Shown here in pieces: positions 10,245-22,400 of a stretch of DNA of 64,000 bases. Both the position numbers and the translations under genes were made by a program. The notes under the pieces were generated by a model. That model worked only from the letters and a program-made list of their open reading frames with translations. It had not been told where the DNA came from and searched no databases. The first letter of the stretch is position 1. Every line of letters begins with the position of its first letter. This DNA comes from Phytophthora sp. 'mugwort' (lineage: Eukaryota; Oomycota; Peronosporomycetes; Peronosporales; Peronosporaceae), in the NCBI GenBank assembly GCA_033558025.1, contig JAUCEF010000005.1, positions 806,001 through 870,000 of the forward strand, written 5' to 3'.

Positions 10245-11045
10245 ATGCTGAGCCCCATCGAGCAGTCCAAGCGCACTGTAGGACTACTGTAGACTTGCTG
10301 TGGAGCGGTTGTCATGTGCTAACTTCGCCCGCGGTGTCTGTCTTCTGGGCTGCAGGCTGCGCGTCAAGCCGTGGATGAGTATGTGCAGAGCGGGTTCGTC
10401 GTGGGCGTTGGCAGCGGCTCCACGGTCGTTTACGCCGCCGAGCGCCTCGGAGAGCTCGTCAAGGAGCAGAAACTCACCGGCATCAAGTGCATCCCGACGT
10501 CCTTCCAGGCTAAACAGCTCATCGCCCAGCACAAGCTCATGCTCACCAGTCTGGACGAGAGCCCCGTGATCGACGTGACCATCGACGGCGCCGACGAGGT
10601 GGACCTGCAGCTTAACTGCATCAAGGGAGGCGGCGGCTGCCAGTTGCAGGAGAAGATCGTGGCATTCGCAGCCAAGAAGTTCGTGGTGATCGCCGACTAC
10701 CGCAAGGAATCCAAGCAGCTCGGCGAGCAATGGACGCAGGGCGTGCCCGTCGAAGTCATCCCCATGGCCTATGTGCCGCTCATGAACAAGATGGAGCAGC
10801 TCTTCGGCGGAAAGCCCGTGCTGCGTATGGCCAAGTGCAAGGCTGGCCCCGTGGTCACGGACAACGGAAACTTCGTGCTTGATGTCAAGTTTGGCTTGAT
10901 CAGCGACCCGAAGACACTCTGCGATCGCCTTAAGCTGCTGCCTGGCGTCGTGGAGGTCGGTCTCTTCTGTGGCATGGCCGAGAAGGCCTTTTTCGGACAG
11001 ACGGACGGCTCGTTCACGACGCGGATAGCGGAAACGTCTGCTTAG
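10245..11045 (+). CDS. RPIA: Ribose-5-phosphate isomerase A
   Basis: Exon 1 (10245-10277, MLSPIEQSKRT) and exon 2 (10356-11045) flank a 78-bp GT-AG intron; the product is 240 residues, usual for RpiA. The splice gives AARQAVDEYVQSG, the conserved N-terminal helix. Signature motifs follow: VGVGSGST (phosphate-binding loop, about 27-34), TIDGADEVD (catalytic Asp residues, 86-94) and KGGGGCQLQEK (101-111, including the catalytic Glu and Lys). The enzyme interconverts ribose-5-phosphate and ribulose-5-phosphate in the cytosolic pentose phosphate pathway. No organellar presequence is visible. An Inr-like element lies 36 bp upstream. Confidence 0.95.
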
Positions 11046-11255
11046 GTTGTGTTACACCTCTTGCTGCAACAGCAAAGAAAGATAATACATCGCCGCTGAC
11101 TCCATATGCAAGCTCGTCTTGCTACAATGTATTTGTTTCTTGCAAGACTACCCCAGTGACTTCGGTGGAACCAATGCAAATCTCTATAGCATGCAGCACT
11201 ATGAATGGAGGCAAAAAGCCTCCGGGTTCTGATCTCTATACGCAAGCAAGAGCAG

Positions 11256-12863
11256 CTATCCACTGCTCTCTCTCTGCTTCAAGAAGTGCTCAAGACGCAC
11301 TTGACGAAGGACATCATATTGGCCGTCAGCGTTCACAGCGGTTCGCACTTGGCGTGATGCCAATGTGCCGTCCGGGTAACGGTGAGCGTAGAAGCAACTG
11401 GTGCCAAATGGACATGTTCCTCTGTAAATAATTTGACACAAAGAAATTATTATCACATGCCACGTATAGTGCTTTTCTCAGCCATAACTTCAAGCAAGAT
11501 CGGCTTTGGAATAAATGGTTGACATACCTTCCTTCGTCGAAATGATGACACGGAATCCCAGATAGATTTTTCTTTTCACAAGAACGTCACAATAAGTTTG
11601 CTGACCGCCATAAGAACTCAAATGATTAACGTACTCGGTAAACATCGATCAGAACTTTCTTGCGGTCCGGCTTAGTAACCATTCGGCTGGAAGGGATGAT
11701 AAATTTTGTTTCCGTACGACACACGGGGCACTGGCGCACAGTCTGTTTCGGCTGATCCTCACTGCTTCGCCAGTTGCGCAGACAAGTGAGGCAGAATGAG
11801 TGGCTGCATCCAGACAGTAGTCCAAAACGCTCGCCCTTTTTAATAATATTCTCGTAGCAAATGCCGCATTCCAGGTCCTGTGAGAGTCGGATCTCCTCAC
11901 CCATTGCAAGCATTTCGTCTTCGCTTTCAACACGCTCTGGCAGCGAGTGCGAGTAGAAGCACGTGTCCCCATACCGACATAATCCTTGCAAGAAAAATGT
12001 GCAGATTTTACTGAGCACAGCAACAACAACAAGCCGGTCAGTGAATCAACCATATAACACGAGATCAGTAATTATTCCAATGCGACAAACGCATACGGTG
12101 GTGCAGGGCGCTCTTCTTCGAACGACAGCGGCCTATTCTTCATGTTCTTCTTAGTCACCTCCACGTACGACTCATTCGGCATCGGCGGCCCAGACTCAGC
12201 CGCCGCGTCTTCAAACTCACCAGGAGCTCCGTAGTAATAAAGTTCTGCACGATCATAACACGCATTGTAAATAGCTTATAATCGTCACGACTATCAATAG
12301 CAACCGCGTTCAGTCGTACCTTCCTCCTTAGAGATAAAGTCCTTGAGCTCTGTGCCTTCTTCCTTATCTTGCTCCTCCTCCTGCTCTTCTACCAATGTCT
12401 CCGCCCCTGGACTGGAAATTTTCACCTCCTCGTCTGGTCGCTTCTCGGGCGTGGAGGTCCCCTCCGTCGCGGCCTCCGCCTTGTCCTTGTGTTCGTGCGT
12501 CTCCTCCTCCTTCTGCAGGTGCAGGTACGGACACTTGTCCCCGTTGGAGCAGTCGCCGTATTTGAAGAACTTGCACGGAACGCCGTAGGAGCCCGGCGCC
12601 ACTGTCTTCTCACCTGAGCTGGAGCTTACGCGCGTGGCCGCCGCCTGTGCCTCCACCGAGTGCGAAAACTTGCACGCGCGTCCTGCGGTGCATGTGCCGC
12701 GCAGATAGAACTTGCACGGCAGTGGACTCACCGCCATTTCTTCACGCGGCGCGTGGAAGAACTTGCAGCTGCTGCCGTTGCGGCACTTGCCCGCCGCGAA
12801 GAACGAGCACGGCGTCATCTTCCTGGCCACAGAGCCACCCGACACACCCGAGTGCGTGGACAT
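11256..12863 (-). CDS. MKRN: Makorin-type RING E3 ubiquitin ligase with five CCCH fingers
   Basis: I assembled five exons: 12863-12320, 12244-12097, 12010-11635, 11571-11528 and 11421-11256. All four introns (75, 86, 63 and 106 bp) are GT-AG and the total, 1278 bp, is in frame (425 residues). Domains: CCCH at 19-37, 50-68 and 97-115; an acidic linker 118-230; CCCH at 234-252; a C3HC4 RING at 279-328 (C279, C282, C299, H301, C304, C307, C325, C328); CCCH at 364-384. The 44-bp exon 4 restores PCHHFDEGRGTCPFG, the makorin hallmark after the RING. Makorins are RNA-binding E3 ligases. Three N-terminal fingers before the finger-RING-finger core is one more than usual. The splice pattern is hand-derived. 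Confidence 0.85.
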
Positions 12864-12909
12864 CTTTTCGCAAATGGGTGGGGACGGTGACTAGACTCGT
12901 GATTGATTG

Positions 12910-13361
12910 GTGAAAAATAAGTTCTCAGCCAACGCACTCTCTGATCTATTTTACGGTCCGTTTTGCGGAAATCGACCTCGCGAGGTGGCCGATGGTTTAG
13001 TACTCAAGGCAATGGATCGTGGTATCGGGGTTTTCGCGACGAGATACTTCTCCTCAGGGACAGTCTTGGGTGAGTATGCGGGTATATTAACGACTCATGA
13101 CTATGATGGTAACGAGGTCCGTATCAGCGATTACGTGCTGAAGCTAATTACCAAGTCTACAAAAGTCAAGCCTCTATGTGGAGTCCCGCGATCGGTGCTA
13201 TATCACGCTTCATGAACCACTCATACAACCCAAACTGTTTCTTCTTCGAGGTCTACAATCGCAGGAAGGTGGCTGTCGTTGTAGTGTTGGTGGGTGAGAT
13301 TGCGCCCGATGAAGAAATTTCCGTCGATTACGGAAATTTGTGGTTTCCATGCTGTTGTTAG
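12910..13361 (+). pseudogene. SET-domain methyltransferase fragment, frameshifted
   Basis: The frame opens after TGA (12904-12906) with no ATG. Its first part (to about 13160) encodes a SET N-half with GIGVFATRYFSSG and LGEYAGILT. The second half continues in another frame (about 13165-13361) with GAISRFMNHSYNPNC and DEEISVDYGNLWF, the pseudoknot motifs that bind S-adenosylmethionine. The junction near 13150-13175 has no good GT-AG pair, so a small indel is the simplest reading. The stub is about 145 residues, lacks a proper pre-SET part, and begins only 47 bp from the makorin start codon. Likely a transposed fragment; activity is improbable. Confidence 0.7.
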
Positions 13362-13726
13362 TCAGAAAATTGTCGAGGGGGGACGGTGACGGAGGATGAG
13401 AATTAGAGCGCGCGTGTAGATTAACAAAAATACATTACACTTTAAGGCTAGTAAGCAACCTACTTAGCTACCCTACTTGCTATTTGGGATCGATTTGGGT
13501 CATGTGGACCCAAAACTTGGGTACGAAGTATCCAAGTGGTTCCAAAAAGGTCCATTTTCTCGAAACTGGGTACCCTGAAAGACCCATTTTAGTGTCCAGA
13601 AGGAAACTGGTGGACGTCCCGAGACGTCTCTGGGCCGAGTTGGACATTTGCAGGACCTTTCCGATGGGGTCTATACAAAAACCAAGTATAACCCGATGAA
13701 CCAGGTGTGTGAGCCGCCTACTTCTA
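13362..13726. other. Gene-free stretch
   Basis: No reading frame with recognisable content. The left part is AT-rich; 13480-13690 has irregular repeats of GGGTACC/TGGGTAC-like words. No structure that I can name. Confidence 0.3.
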
Positions 13727-13810
13727 GTGAGCTCAGATAGCTCAGCTGGTTAAGCATCCAGTGTCGGACGGAAGCGGCCAGGGTTCAATCCCCGGGCCGA
13801 CCAGACCTTT
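13727..13810 (+). repeat. tRNA-derived (SINE-like) sequence
   Basis: An RNA polymerase III A box (TAGCTCAGCTGG, 13738-13749) and B box (GGTTCAATCCC, 13782-13792) lie 32 nt apart, as in a tRNA gene. The acceptor stem does not pair and the anticodon stem keeps only part of its pairs, so this is not a functional tRNA. A tRNA-derived SINE head is the likeliest reading. It abuts the 3' side of the LINE remnant, which lies on the opposite strand. Confidence 0.55.
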
Positions 13811-13904
13811 CGGACGACGGTTGGGGGGATGGTTGGGGTTTGGCCGCGAAGGTTGGGATATCTGGTCTTGTGACTGGACTGGTGGTTTTGGGGGCTACTG
13901 GGCG

Positions 13905-14565
13905 CCGTCTCATGGCTTGTAGGCCTGGAAGCACGGTTAAACCCGGTAGTTCTTGAGACTGCTTGACTGGGCACTTCAGTAGGAGAGATGCGGGTCGTGA
14001 TTTAGAGGGGCAAAGCCTCTCAGTCGTCGTCTCATGGGCTTGTAGGCCTGGTAGTACGCGCGGTTCGGGAGTGTGGCGCCGCTCTAGACCTCGATCCAAA
14101 GAGTAGTCCAGTGATGTCATGCATGCCATAACACGCGTAAGCATCTGTAGCGTGTCGCGTTCTTCACCCGCCTGTCCGCCAACATGGGGCCCCGCCTGGG
14201 TTCAACAATCCACACCGCCTTCGGGTACAGCAGACATAAGGCAACGCCCGCTAAGCGATCGGCAAATGGAGCCGGGAACTTGGCGTATGGGCGTGAAAGT
14301 GGTGGAGGTTGAAGTCAGTAATGGCCGAGCACGCCGGCGGCGGATTGTAAGATCAGGATGAAGCCTTGAGCTTGTGGCCTTACCTTCGGGCCACAGGCGT
14401 CTCTTCCCGGCTGCGGTTCAACATGGCCGCGGGAAAGGAGCCCCGCTGACGGGTTCCACCCCGCGATCGCTTGGATCTGCAGTCGTGAAGGGCGCCAACG
14501 CGCCGGACGTCTCTTCCCTATCGTGGTTCAACATGTCCGCGAGTAAGGAGTCCCACTGACGGACT
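13905..14565. repeat. Degenerate direct repeats at the LINE 3' side
   Basis: Two short direct duplications are visible. GTCTCATGGCTTGTAGGCCT (about 13908) recurs with one inserted base near 14029. A block near 14397-14450 (CGTCTCTTCCC, GGTTCAACATG, CCGCTGAC) recurs near 14509-14563. They probably belong to the 3' part of the LINE or to a dimeric repeat. Confidence 0.45.
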
Positions 14566-16713
14566 TCAGCCTCGTGGTCGCTTGGGCCAGTGGCGTCGAA
14601 GGATACCGACACAGGCAGTCCTCGCAATAAGGTGTGTAGTTGCCTACTCACCACCCGCAGAAGCTCACGCTGTTAGCACTCCCAGGCTGGCCATGCTCAC
14701 GGATGACTTGGGATAGCTTGGCGGCTTGAGACGGGTACCCACTAAGCTCAAACAAGTCAGATATCCGAAAAACCTTTAAGCGAATGAGGTCTTGGACAAT
14801 GGCCAGCTTTGCGGCTCGCAGGGTCTTGGGCGTCTTGGTTGCAGTCGTGATATCCACATTGTCCAGCAGCGGCATTGTCAACTTGTCAAACTTGGTCATG
14901 TTGCGAGTGATCTTGGGGCGCAGTTTGGTGTTCCAAAGGAAGAGAACATGGTGCCAATACAAACCAAGCGGTCTCCATCGTCTTAGCCGTCGAGACACCA
15001 CATGACGAGGGCTGTTCCAGACCGGCGCATACAGAATGTCAAAGTCGCGTCTCCAAGGTTTCATCACGGAATTAAACAGCGCAATGACTGGGGCGGCCCA
15101 TGAGGGTACATCATCCGGTGACTGGCGTACGGTCATGAGCAGCTTGCAGAGCATGTGTAGTTGGAGTCCCTCGATCATCGTTCTCACAGGCGTTAAGCCG
15201 AGGCCTCCCATGTGCACGGGCAACGTTCACCAAGCTCGGAGCACGATGTTCGACGTAGAAGACTGGGTCATGAACCGTACTATCATGTCCTGGACTTGGT
15301 CTTGGAAGCCAGTCTCAGATATGTAGCAGACACTGGCCGTGTACCAGAGAACTGGCAAGACGATCTGTTGTAGGATAACCACTTGTCCTCGCAGAGTGCG
15401 TGCCCGGTACTTCCACAGTGAACACCTTGTCTGCATGTCCGCCAATATGTGCTGTAGCCGTGCCGCGTCTTTGAGCTTGGGACCGTAGTATATACCAAGC
15501 AGTTTGGCCGAGCCGTTGTTCCCAACAACATTTAGTCCCAATTGCTGTAGTGCCTCACGGATGCTGTCGGTTTCACTGTTCCAGGGGTGAACGGCAGCAC
15601 CACGGTCTTGTTCTTGTTCAGCTCCATGCCAGATGCCTCACAGAAGAGATCCACCAAGTCCAGTAGACGCTGAGTATCCCGCAGGTCCCTCAGTAGTCCA
15701 GTGCAGTCATCATCAAAGCTGATAACTGTATGGACCACCGAAGAGTCTCCGCATTGAAGCCTAGCATTCTTCATCTTGGCGCGAATCAAGTTCACAAAGG
15801 TTCCGCGTAAAGCACGAACAGACCTGGGGAGAGATGGTCTCCTTGCCGCACGCCTCTCTCTAATTCAAAGGGCGAAAGTGAGCTACCGTTGAATAGTAGC
15901 GCCACCAAAGTCCCAGGAAACATCACGCGTACCCAGCGACGAAACACCTCGCCGAAGCGGAAGTGCTCGATGATCATGTCAAGGCATCCCACACCACGCT
16001 GTCGAAGGCCTTGGCAAAGTCAATCAAGATAGCACCAGCCACCGCGTCATCGTCTTCATACACTTTCATGAGTGCTTGAAGTCGCAGGTGAGCATGACGA
16101 ATATCGCGCCCAGGCACGAAGCCATACTGGTCAGAGAATAGGAGACTGTCTAACACAGTTCCCAGACGGTATGCCAGTATTTTGGGGCCCAGCTTGGCAT
16201 CGACGTTGAGGAGGGTAATGGGTCTGTAGTTCCCAAGCTCTTTACGGTCTCCCTTCCTGTATAGCAAACAGACTTGGCCGCGACGCTGGAACTTGGACAT
16301 CCTGCCTTTCTCCAGTTGAGCCGCGTAGACAATCTGCAGGATACGGCTCCAAAGTGGCACATCCGTTAGGTAGTAGGCCAGGGGTAACCCATGGGGTCCT
16401 GGTGCCTTACCCGACGACGTATGCTTGATAGCCCAGTAGAAGTCATTTGCTGCGAGTGGACTGTCAAGATAGACAGCTCGCTTCGGCGTCAGATGCTTGG
16501 TCGTGTATTCAAGGATCTGGGCCAGCTTGATGCGATCCCATTTCGGGTTGTCATGATGGAACTCTTTTGAAGGTGAACGATAGATCTCGGACCAAAACTG
16601 GTTGAACTACTGGCACATGACTTCCAACTCCTCCGGCGAATTGACAGGATTAGGAGTGAGAGCGCGCGTGAAGTGAGAACGGTTGAACACCTCTTCGAAG
16701 AGTGATGGTTCAC
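14418..16713 (-). mobile_element. 5'-truncated non-LTR retrotransposon (LINE), decayed
   Basis: Fragments in shifting frames run from 16713 to 14418. In order: a pre-RT linker (about 16700-16370), reverse transcriptase fingers and palm (GNYRPITLLNVDAKLGPKIL, then DQYGFVPGRDIRHAH and LIDFAKAFDSV), GVRQGDHLSPGLFVLY, the catalytic box as FDDDC instead of FADD (about 15705-15717), GMELNKNKT, and a C-terminal part to 14648 plus a frame-shifted extension to 14418. No endonuclease domain remains upstream, so the copy is 5'-truncated against the MULE. RT block order places it among L1/Tx1-like LINEs. Inactive. Confidence 0.82.
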
Positions 16714-16817
16714 AATATAACTTGATTCTGCTTACATTGTGACTGAGGGAATTTTTCATAAGTACAGATATTGAACTGGAGCACGTGCGTAGTGAATATG
16801 ACTACCGGTTCCTTTGA

Positions 16818-18657
16818 TCAAGATACCAATACAGAAAATACACTCTTCCAGATCAATTTGTGGCTGAGGGGGTCAAATTTGTGTGCAACTTCGGCGGTTA
16901 TGAACGGTGGTCCCACATCGATTGCAATGATAGGTACTAGACGAGCTCGACCCGCGTCTTCGCCGTTGCTACGAATGCGTCGCTGCTTGAGACGACCCAA
17001 ATGTCGCTGGAAAATTGCCTGAAGCCATATCTCGTTACTGGAACTCTCCGACTCGATTGGAATCAAAATGCTCTGGTTCCCGAATGCCTCCTCGGTAACG
17101 TGTATGGTGTACAGTGCACGAACATCGTAAAGACCAAGTTTAGTTTGACTCTTTCTTCGAGCGCGGAGGCAACATGCCTACACGGAATTCCATGTTGGTC
17201 GGTGAACCCGCAGGTGCCGTGGCGAAGCGAGAGCGCCACACGCTGACGGATCCGCGGGAATACTGAAGCATTGTACACATAACTAATGTCATCGGATGCG
17301 ATGTGGGCTGCATAGCTCCCAAGTGATTGATCTGCTTGTCGTAGATTTTCGTTGACCCCGGAATGACCACCGTCGTTGGGCCACCAAAATTTCAGCGTTC
17401 TTCGCATGTGTGTAGCATTCATCAATCATCCGAGAGCAAATAGCTTAAAGGAATTCAAACGGATGCATGCTGCGCAGCCCCACGACTAGCTGCGAATCGA
17501 AGACGCTCTCCACAAAATTCGATGTACGCCAGCCAAAACTCGAAGTGACGTCAACGTTTGCATGAACATACCACCGAATTGGGGGCAGCTACGTAGCTCA
17601 TGACAGTTGCACCCAAATCAAGCCCAACGATGGCTAGTATGCTGGTATACTCCTCGGAAGTAGATATTGCCTGAAGACGCCACACCAGGTTTTCGGGGGA
17701 TTGTGAAAGCTTTCCAAATTGATGAACAATATCCCGGATAATGTGCAGTGTGCAAAACTTCAAGTCCAGATCGAAATCAGCGGCAACCGACAGTAGACCG
17801 CTTCCCCGATCGCAGAGCACGGGTATCCCGGCCAAATGGTAACCCCACGTAGAATCTTCTCGAAGAACCAGGCATAATTTTCACCATCCTCTGTTGGGAC
17901 CAGCGCGAAAGTATCGTAATGTTTTTGAGGTTTCCGTCACGTCCAACAAGCGTCATTTGAACGCCAGAGTACACTGGGCACTTACTATGAGAGCAGTCAA
18001 GCCAAGAACAGGTTGTCGAGCTCCAACGGCGGAGGCAAAGATATGCACGATCACAATTGCTCCTTTGAAGCGGTTGTTGTCATCCTTCTCTGCGACAGCA
18101 ACGCAGCCCGGATTGAGTCGAGCAAATCGCTCTAGTAACGATGGAATCTTCCGAGCAGAGTGTTGTACTGCTTCGACAGTCACTTTGTTGATCGCCTCAC
18201 GCGCACGGTAAACAGTACGCTTGTGTTTATCGAGGGCCACACCATCACGTTCCTGAGCTTGGGATATAAGCGCAGAGGCAGATACGGACCCATTCGCTCG
18301 CACAGCACTCGAGAAGGTTGGGATAGCAACAATTTGACGTTTCGTAGGATTGGCGGTCTCGGTGCCGTTGAGATGATCCAACTCCAAGCTCGATATACAC
18401 CACTTACAAGAAGACTTGTCGGCCCGCTTGCGACGATAGATGCGCACGAAAAAGTTGCATCCTTCAGACACACAAACCAATGTCCGCCCCTTTCCACTGC
18501 TGCTTGAGACTCTGACCGATTTTCCCTCACGGAGAGCATGGTCTTGGACGGCGTACACCGCGTCTACTCCGCGATTGTACTCTTGGCCAACAGCAACTAG
18601 GCTTGGCATAATCGCACCCTCACTGTGGGGTGTGTCATCGTCGTCGAATGACGACAA
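16818..18657 (-). pseudogene. Mutator-like (MULE) transposase, decayed
   Basis: Read on the minus strand from 18657. The N-terminal 230 residues are nearly intact, with a Cys-rich DNA-binding part (CVSEGCNFFVRIYRRKRADKS) and a helical linker. The catalytic core is broken, but the segment with GIPVLCDRGSGLL and KFCTLHIIRDIVHQF (17835-17551) is the MULE DDE region with its following helix. A SWIM zinc finger (CGFTDQHGIPCRHV) lies within 17425-17063, and a C-terminal tail ends at 16818. Several frameshifts separate the pieces. MULE transposases move DNA by cut and paste; this copy cannot make a full protein. Confidence 0.75.
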
Positions 18658-19413
18658 GTACTCAATGACGTCCCTCAGTCACAAAACGGAAAATGCTCAA
18701 ACGAAGCGTCAGATTTCTCTGTGCTATCCAGATGACCGAGCGGGTCTAAGAACGCGCGCGGGTTAGAACCCGTTTTTTAGTGGACAGGAGGCCAACCACG
18801 GATTCTGTCATAATGTGGCGGAAAGCCACGTCTTCGGACACAGAGGGCGGGTTCTGGCAGCTTGAATATATCTACCACACCTTCTGTCACATAAATCGGA
18901 TTGTGTCATTTGGCACGCCCCTGACCACGAGTTTTGTCATTTTCCCGAAGCTTTCGTTCTGTGGTACTGGGCCGACAATGTAATACAACTGCAGCTACTT
19001 TCTTAAGGGAGCTGTGGTCCTTCCTTAGTCGTGTGAAAAATCGAGCTCTATCGACAACACATTTGCATCTGCGAAGAGCTACCTATTTACTACCCACCCC
19101 ACCCCCACCACACCCGACGGCCTGTCTGAGACATGATGCCATAAAACGCTTATCCTGTATCAGACACGTTATGGGAGTTATACGTCTTTTTTGTATAGTG
19201 CCTTACAAACCTTAAGTCAACGAGGGCGAGGCGTATCTCCTATCATTCCGGCACAGCTGTGCATAGTTGAGCAAGTGTCTTGAACTTCGTATTTCAAATA
19301 GTTAGAGGACAGAGGTATACGATAGGTGCAAGGAATTAGTATTGAAGATTGCAGGTGCCTTTTCCCGCCACCCACTTCTCGCTCATTCTAGATTTCCCTC
19401 GGCTGGCGCGCAG
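18658..19413. other. Repeat-rich spacer between MULE and piggyBac
   Basis: No gene. It contains the first 138-bp direct repeat (18953-19090) and a duplicated short word: CCACG followed by a TTYTGTCAT element near 18794 and again near 18924. Function unknown; probably MULE terminal sequence. Confidence 0.35.
18953..19090 (+). repeat. Direct repeat, left copy (pairs with 23892-24029)
   Basis: This 138-bp stretch matches 23892-24029 in the same orientation with roughly ten percent mismatches. Both start TTCGTTCTGTGGTACTGGG and end CGAAGAGCTACCTATTTA. They enclose 4.8 kb including the piggyBac copy. No LTR hallmarks were found. Confidence 0.75.
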
Positions 19414-22400
19414 ATGTCCGGAGTTCAAGCTCGTTGGCGTGAACTGCGTCGAGAAGGCTGGAAATCGAAGCCCCCTACGGGCTTACCCAATGATTACACG
19501 TACCTCAAGCCGGGAAGACCAAGAAAGACACGGGCGGCGTAAGTATTTTCGTCGGAGAGACGGAGTTGATGTTCTATAAGGACCGCGTCGACTTGGATAT
19601 GTACGCATTGCCTGCATGGGGTTCAAACACTCATCTAACGCATTGTGCTTTATCAGAGGAGCTGAAGAAACAAGCGGCTGTGAAATCGAAAGCATCTGCA
19701 GGTAGCGCATTGACTGCGCAAGACGGACCAAAGTTTTCGGGAACGTGAAACTCGCAAGGTATATGCAGCTTATTGTGTGTACGTGCTATCTGTCTAACTC
19801 TATCGTGTCTGTCCCAGGCGGTGGTACTCCTTCGCCGAACGTGGGTGGGCTGAGTGCTGACGCAGCGAATGCAGAAGTACCGATTGCTGACGGATCCAAC
19901 ACAGGTGCGACGAGTAATAGTGCTTCGATCTCACAAGGTACATGCAACTTATTGTGCGTGTGTACGCGTTATCTGTCTAACTCTATCGTGTCTGTTACCG
20001 TAATGGATGTTCCCCAACGTCCGGTCGAGACTGAGAGGCTGATACCAACCTCTCCGCATGTGGCAGATGAAGACTTGAGTGATGCATCAGCTTCCCCCCA
20101 ACGGAGATTAGTCGCTGACTTTGATGTTGCAGACGTAGATAACGACGACTATGTTGAAGCCGATGATTCTGAAATGGATGCATGTGGCCCAGATATGAAG
20201 CAGAAGAAACGAAAGACGACGGCGCGACGACCGCCACTGCAATGATTCGTAAGTTTATAGTGTAAAGACACGTTATGAATACCCGTTACTAAACTTTATT
20301 GTGTCTGTATGAAGCCGATCCAAATTTTGGTTGAATCTGGAGATGACCCTGCGGGCTTTGCAGGATTTAACTCGACGGTGAAAGTGAGGATGCAGTGTAC
20401 GGTGACGACGAGGACATAGAAGTGGCGAACCTGATCCTATGCTTGAGGGCGCTGAAACCTCTCTCGATACGCACTTTGAACCGTCGCTGCTAGATGTCGT
20501 TGGTGGTGTTGCCGCAACTGCACGAGGTAGTATGCATCAAGACGTACTGAACGACATCAAGTTCAACGGATGTCGTGGCCCAGAGAATCACAAACCGTAC
20601 CCATACATGGAGGAACCGTACGACGGTCGGCCTGATACTTGGATGAGTGTGGATTATCCTAATATCTACAACGGAAATCACGGGCCAACTGACGAAGCGC
20701 TAGCTGCTGCTTCAAAGGCGCTGGAGTTTTTTTCCTCTTTGCGATCCCCCACTTGTGGGAGAATATTGCGGGAACAAGTAATGACTATTTTGTGGGAAAC
20801 TTGGACAAGCCCGTTGCTGCTCAGCGCGCTGAGCAGCAAGCCCCTCAACGCAAACGTCCTGACTTTCAAGTGCAGACGCCTGATCAGATCAAGGCCCTCC
20901 TACAAGCAACACCTGTTTGTGGCAGAGAATTCTATGTGTTTATAGGTCTTCTCATCGCTAGATCAATTGCACCAAACAAGGAAAAGTTCGCACATCATTG
21001 GAAGACGAGGGGTGTAGGGGCAATCCCTCGCGCTTGCTTTAACAAATTCATGAATTGAGACCGTTTTGAGCATCTATCACGCAACATACATTTCAGCAGC
21101 AATGCTGACCCTCAAGCAGCCGCAGACCGCGCGTGGAACTTTCGGGCCGTGATTACAGCCTTCAAGCAAGCTTTGAGAAAACTTCATTCCCCCACCGATC
21201 ATGGCCTTCGATGAAGCGATGCTTCGGTCAAGGTCGTCGCTCAATCGCATGCGGGTTTATATAAAGGATAAACCCCACAAGTGGGGTACTAAACTCTTCA
21301 TGCTGTGTTGCTCGCAGACCGCATACTGCATCCGGTGAGAAGCTTTAGCGTTGCCTTCGTGCACGTTTTTTTCTCTTTCTTTTACCTAAATATGTGTTAT
21401 CGTGTCTGCTGCATGCTAACATTTTATGAATCGTGCCTGATACAGCTTTGAAGTCTATTGCCGTAAACGGCAAATGCACGACGACAGCACTCCACCCAAC
21501 GAGAAGTCCGGTCCAACAGCAGTTGTGAGGAACCCCCGGCATGGTTTTGGACCCACTAGAATTCGCGCGTTCCACATGGTCGTTATAGATCGGTTCTATA
21601 CTTCAGTAGTGCTAGCGATGCAACTGCTTACGATGAACTTTTACAGCGTCGGAACGATCATGATGAACAAACGCGGACTGTGTAAGGATATCCTCCCAAA
21701 GAAGCTGAAGAATAGACGAAGAGCTTCAAATAAGTGCCCTGCTCATATTGAGCGAGGCACGTACTAGGTGGCGAAGTCAGTTCATGTTCCTGCAATGAAG
21801 ACAATTCGGTGGTATGACAAACAAGGTGTCCACATATTAGCAACGGGTGGGAGTGCACAGGCGGATAGAATTGTGCAGCGTGACCCGGTCACATGCAACG
21901 AAGCTGAGCTGATGGCTCCGAGGGTGGTGAAGGACTAGCAAACGTCATGGGCGGCATCGACGTGCATGATCAGTTGCGTCTCGAAAGGAAGTTGTGTTAT
22001 CGTGTATATACATCTTATTCATGTGTGCTTAGCGTGTCTGATACCATTGTGTTTCTGTATATACTCACTGCAATTGGATAGACGCTACCAGAAGTATTAC
22101 GAGTCTCTCTTCCTCGGTCTTATTGACCTCGCTGTCATCAACGCATTCATTGTGTACAACTGCCGTCGCGCGAAAAATGACAAGACCAAGATATCGCACG
22201 TGCTATTTCTCAAGCAGCTGCACTTGGAGTTGTGCCAGCTGCAACGTGAGGACTGGCACCAACTACTGCGTTACCATGGGCTACAGCAGACACCCGAAAG
22301 GACGCGCCAAATCAACGCGAATCACGTGACGATACAGACGGATGAGTGGCGGAAGGGCAGTGCAAACCAAGCCAGAAAGCGCCGTCAGCGCGCATGCAAG

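Noticed and set aside
13727..13810. Functional tRNA gene
   Set aside because: Box A and B fit, but the acceptor stem does not pair and the anticodon stem is broken.
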